A stretch of DNA of 6,617 nt from Nocardioidaceae bacterium (GTDB lineage: Bacteria > Actinomycetota > Actinomycetes > Propionibacteriales > Nocardioidaceae), in NCBI GenBank assembly GCA_013696015.1, contig JACCZI010000136.1:1-6617 (forward strand), in the 5' to 3' direction. Both the position numbers and the translations under genes were made by a program. How positions within the stretch are numbered: the stretch's first letter is position 1; every line of letters begins with the position of its first letter. The notes under the pieces were generated by a model. The model made no database searches. It was not told the DNA's origin and worked only from the letters and a program-made list of their open reading frames with translations. Shown here one piece after another: positions 6,057-6,617 of this stretch.

Positions 6057-6094
6057 CCGTGCCCAACACCTACGATCCGAGACTTCTGGCGGCG
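6041..6094. terminator. Inverted repeat spanning two convergent stop codons
   Basis: CGCCGCCA (6041-6048) is exactly complementary to TGGCGGCG (6087-6094), and inside it GTCT (6051-6054) can pair with AGAC (6080-6083). The structure covers the peptidase stop, the 13-bp gap and the stop of the convergent gene, so it could serve both directions. The loop is large (25 nt inside the inner stem) and there is no T-run, so a terminator role is only a guess. Confidence 0.25.
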
Positions 6095-6617
6095 GAGTTG
6101 AGGTCGATGCGTGCGGCCCTGGCCCGTGGGATCGCGTCGATCAGCACCTGACGGCGCGGATCGGGGACGTCCAACCACCGCACCACCGGCCAACCGTCGG
6201 CGCCACTGAGCTCGAGGGTCTGGCGTACCAGCGTCCGGTCGCCACCGCACACGAGGGTCGTGGCGATGCGGCCGAGCACCGCTGATACCGCACCGGCCGC
6301 CGCCTGCGCCACCGCATCAGCCTGGTTGGCGCGCCGGCGAGCAAAGCGCTGCTGGCTCCAGCCGCCGGCCTTTGTCTTGCCCTGCACGTAGCGGGTCCCG
6401 CAGCGCGAGGCCTTTAGCGAACCCTGCTCGGCCCGGCCGACTGCGAAGCCACCGCGTCGTACCAGGACGAGCCCGAACGAGCCGAAGGCAGCGGCCGCCG
6501 CGACCAGGTCGTTGCGGTCACTCTGCGACGGGGCGCACGGCAGGTGGACCCGGGCCACGGCGCCGTCGGCGGCGGTGAGAGTCAGCGCCTCGTCCTGGCG
6601 GCTGCCTCGCACCGCAC
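6070..6617 (-). CDS. acVLRF1 family peptidyl-tRNA hydrolase / release factor (5' end missing)
   Basis: About 180 residues are visible of an actinobacterial VLRF1-type protein, a relative of eukaryotic Vms1/ANKZF1, which releases nascent chains from tRNA on stalled 60S subunits. The marker is the segment at residues 72-94 (counted from the GTG at 6612): GTRYVQGKTKAGGWSQQR followed by FARRR. The conserved glutamine of this GGxSQQR loop (Q87 or Q88) corresponds to the catalytic Gln of the family. The C-terminal LDVPDPRRQVLIDAIPRAR (147-165) is also typical. The frame stays open to the window edge. Family members, as I recall them, start further upstream with a W-L-D-G-F type segment, so the GTG at 6612 is probably internal and the true start lies outside. 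It converges on the zinc peptidase. Family identity is recalled from sequence pattern; activity on bacterial ribosomes is inferred. Confidence 0.85.
   Translation of the reverse strand, partial: AVRGSRQDEALTLTAADGAVARVHLPCAPSQSDRNDLVAAAAAFGSFGLVLVRRGGFAVGRAEQGSLKASRCGTRYVQGKTKAGGWSQQRFARRRANQADAVAQAAAGAVSAVLGRIATTLVCGGDRTLVRQTLELSGADGWPVVRWLDVPDPRRQVLIDAIPRARAARIDLNSAARSLGS

Noticed and set aside
1..6617. CRISPR array, tRNA, insertion sequence or phage attachment site
   Set aside because: I scanned for regularly spaced repeats, tRNA-like cloverleaf ends, transposase motifs and terminal inverted repeats and saw none. Gene packing and base composition look uniform.

Overview
The window reads as high-GC actinobacterial (Actinomycetota) chromosome. 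Codon third positions are strongly G/C biased, GTG starts occur, genes are tightly packed, and every protein matches a family common in that phylum. The SURF1 protein points to an aerobic organism with a haem-copper oxidase. I cannot name the order or genus from sequence alone. There are no tRNA or rRNA genes, insertion sequences, CRISPR arrays or phage genes. The content is mostly housekeeping or conserved accessory genes, not an obvious new system.

Layout from left to right. A SURF1-family oxidase-assembly protein (+, 3-848) converges on, and overlaps by 115 bp, an unusual short-chain dehydrogenase-like gene (-, 734-1492). That gene is the last of a three-gene minus-strand run read right to left: an ABC-F ribosome-associated ATPase (3438-5036), a fused TMD-NBD ABC exporter (1496-3382), then the SDR. 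The exporter and SDR are 3 bp apart, so they are almost certainly co-transcribed. The ABC-F gene lies 55 bp upstream of the exporter start. To the right, divergently transcribed, is a membrane-anchored neutral zinc metallopeptidase (+, 5136-6056). It converges, with a 13-bp gap, on an actinobacterial VLRF1-type release factor / peptidyl-tRNA hydrolase (-, 6070 to the window edge, 5' end missing).

The only intergenic region of any size is the 99 bp between ABC-F and the peptidase (5037-5135). It is the most interesting non-coding stretch. It holds a near-palindromic TAGTCTA that can be read as a -10 box in both directions. On the plus strand this would give a leaderless peptidase mRNA. On the minus strand it would place a 6-codon mini-ORF at the 5' end of the ABC-F message, followed by a two-tier GC hairpin built partly from a perfect 11-bp tandem repeat, then a good Shine-Dalgarno site. 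This resembles the leader-peptide attenuators known from some antibiotic-resistance ABC-F genes, but GC-rich DNA makes such structures easily by chance.

Functionally, two genes (ABC-F and acVLRF1) point to stalled or antibiotic-bound ribosomes. The exporter could add efflux to the ABC-F gene's ribosome protection. The SDR has lost the usual Tyr/Lys catalytic pair. SURF1 and the zinc peptidase have no evident functional link to the rest.
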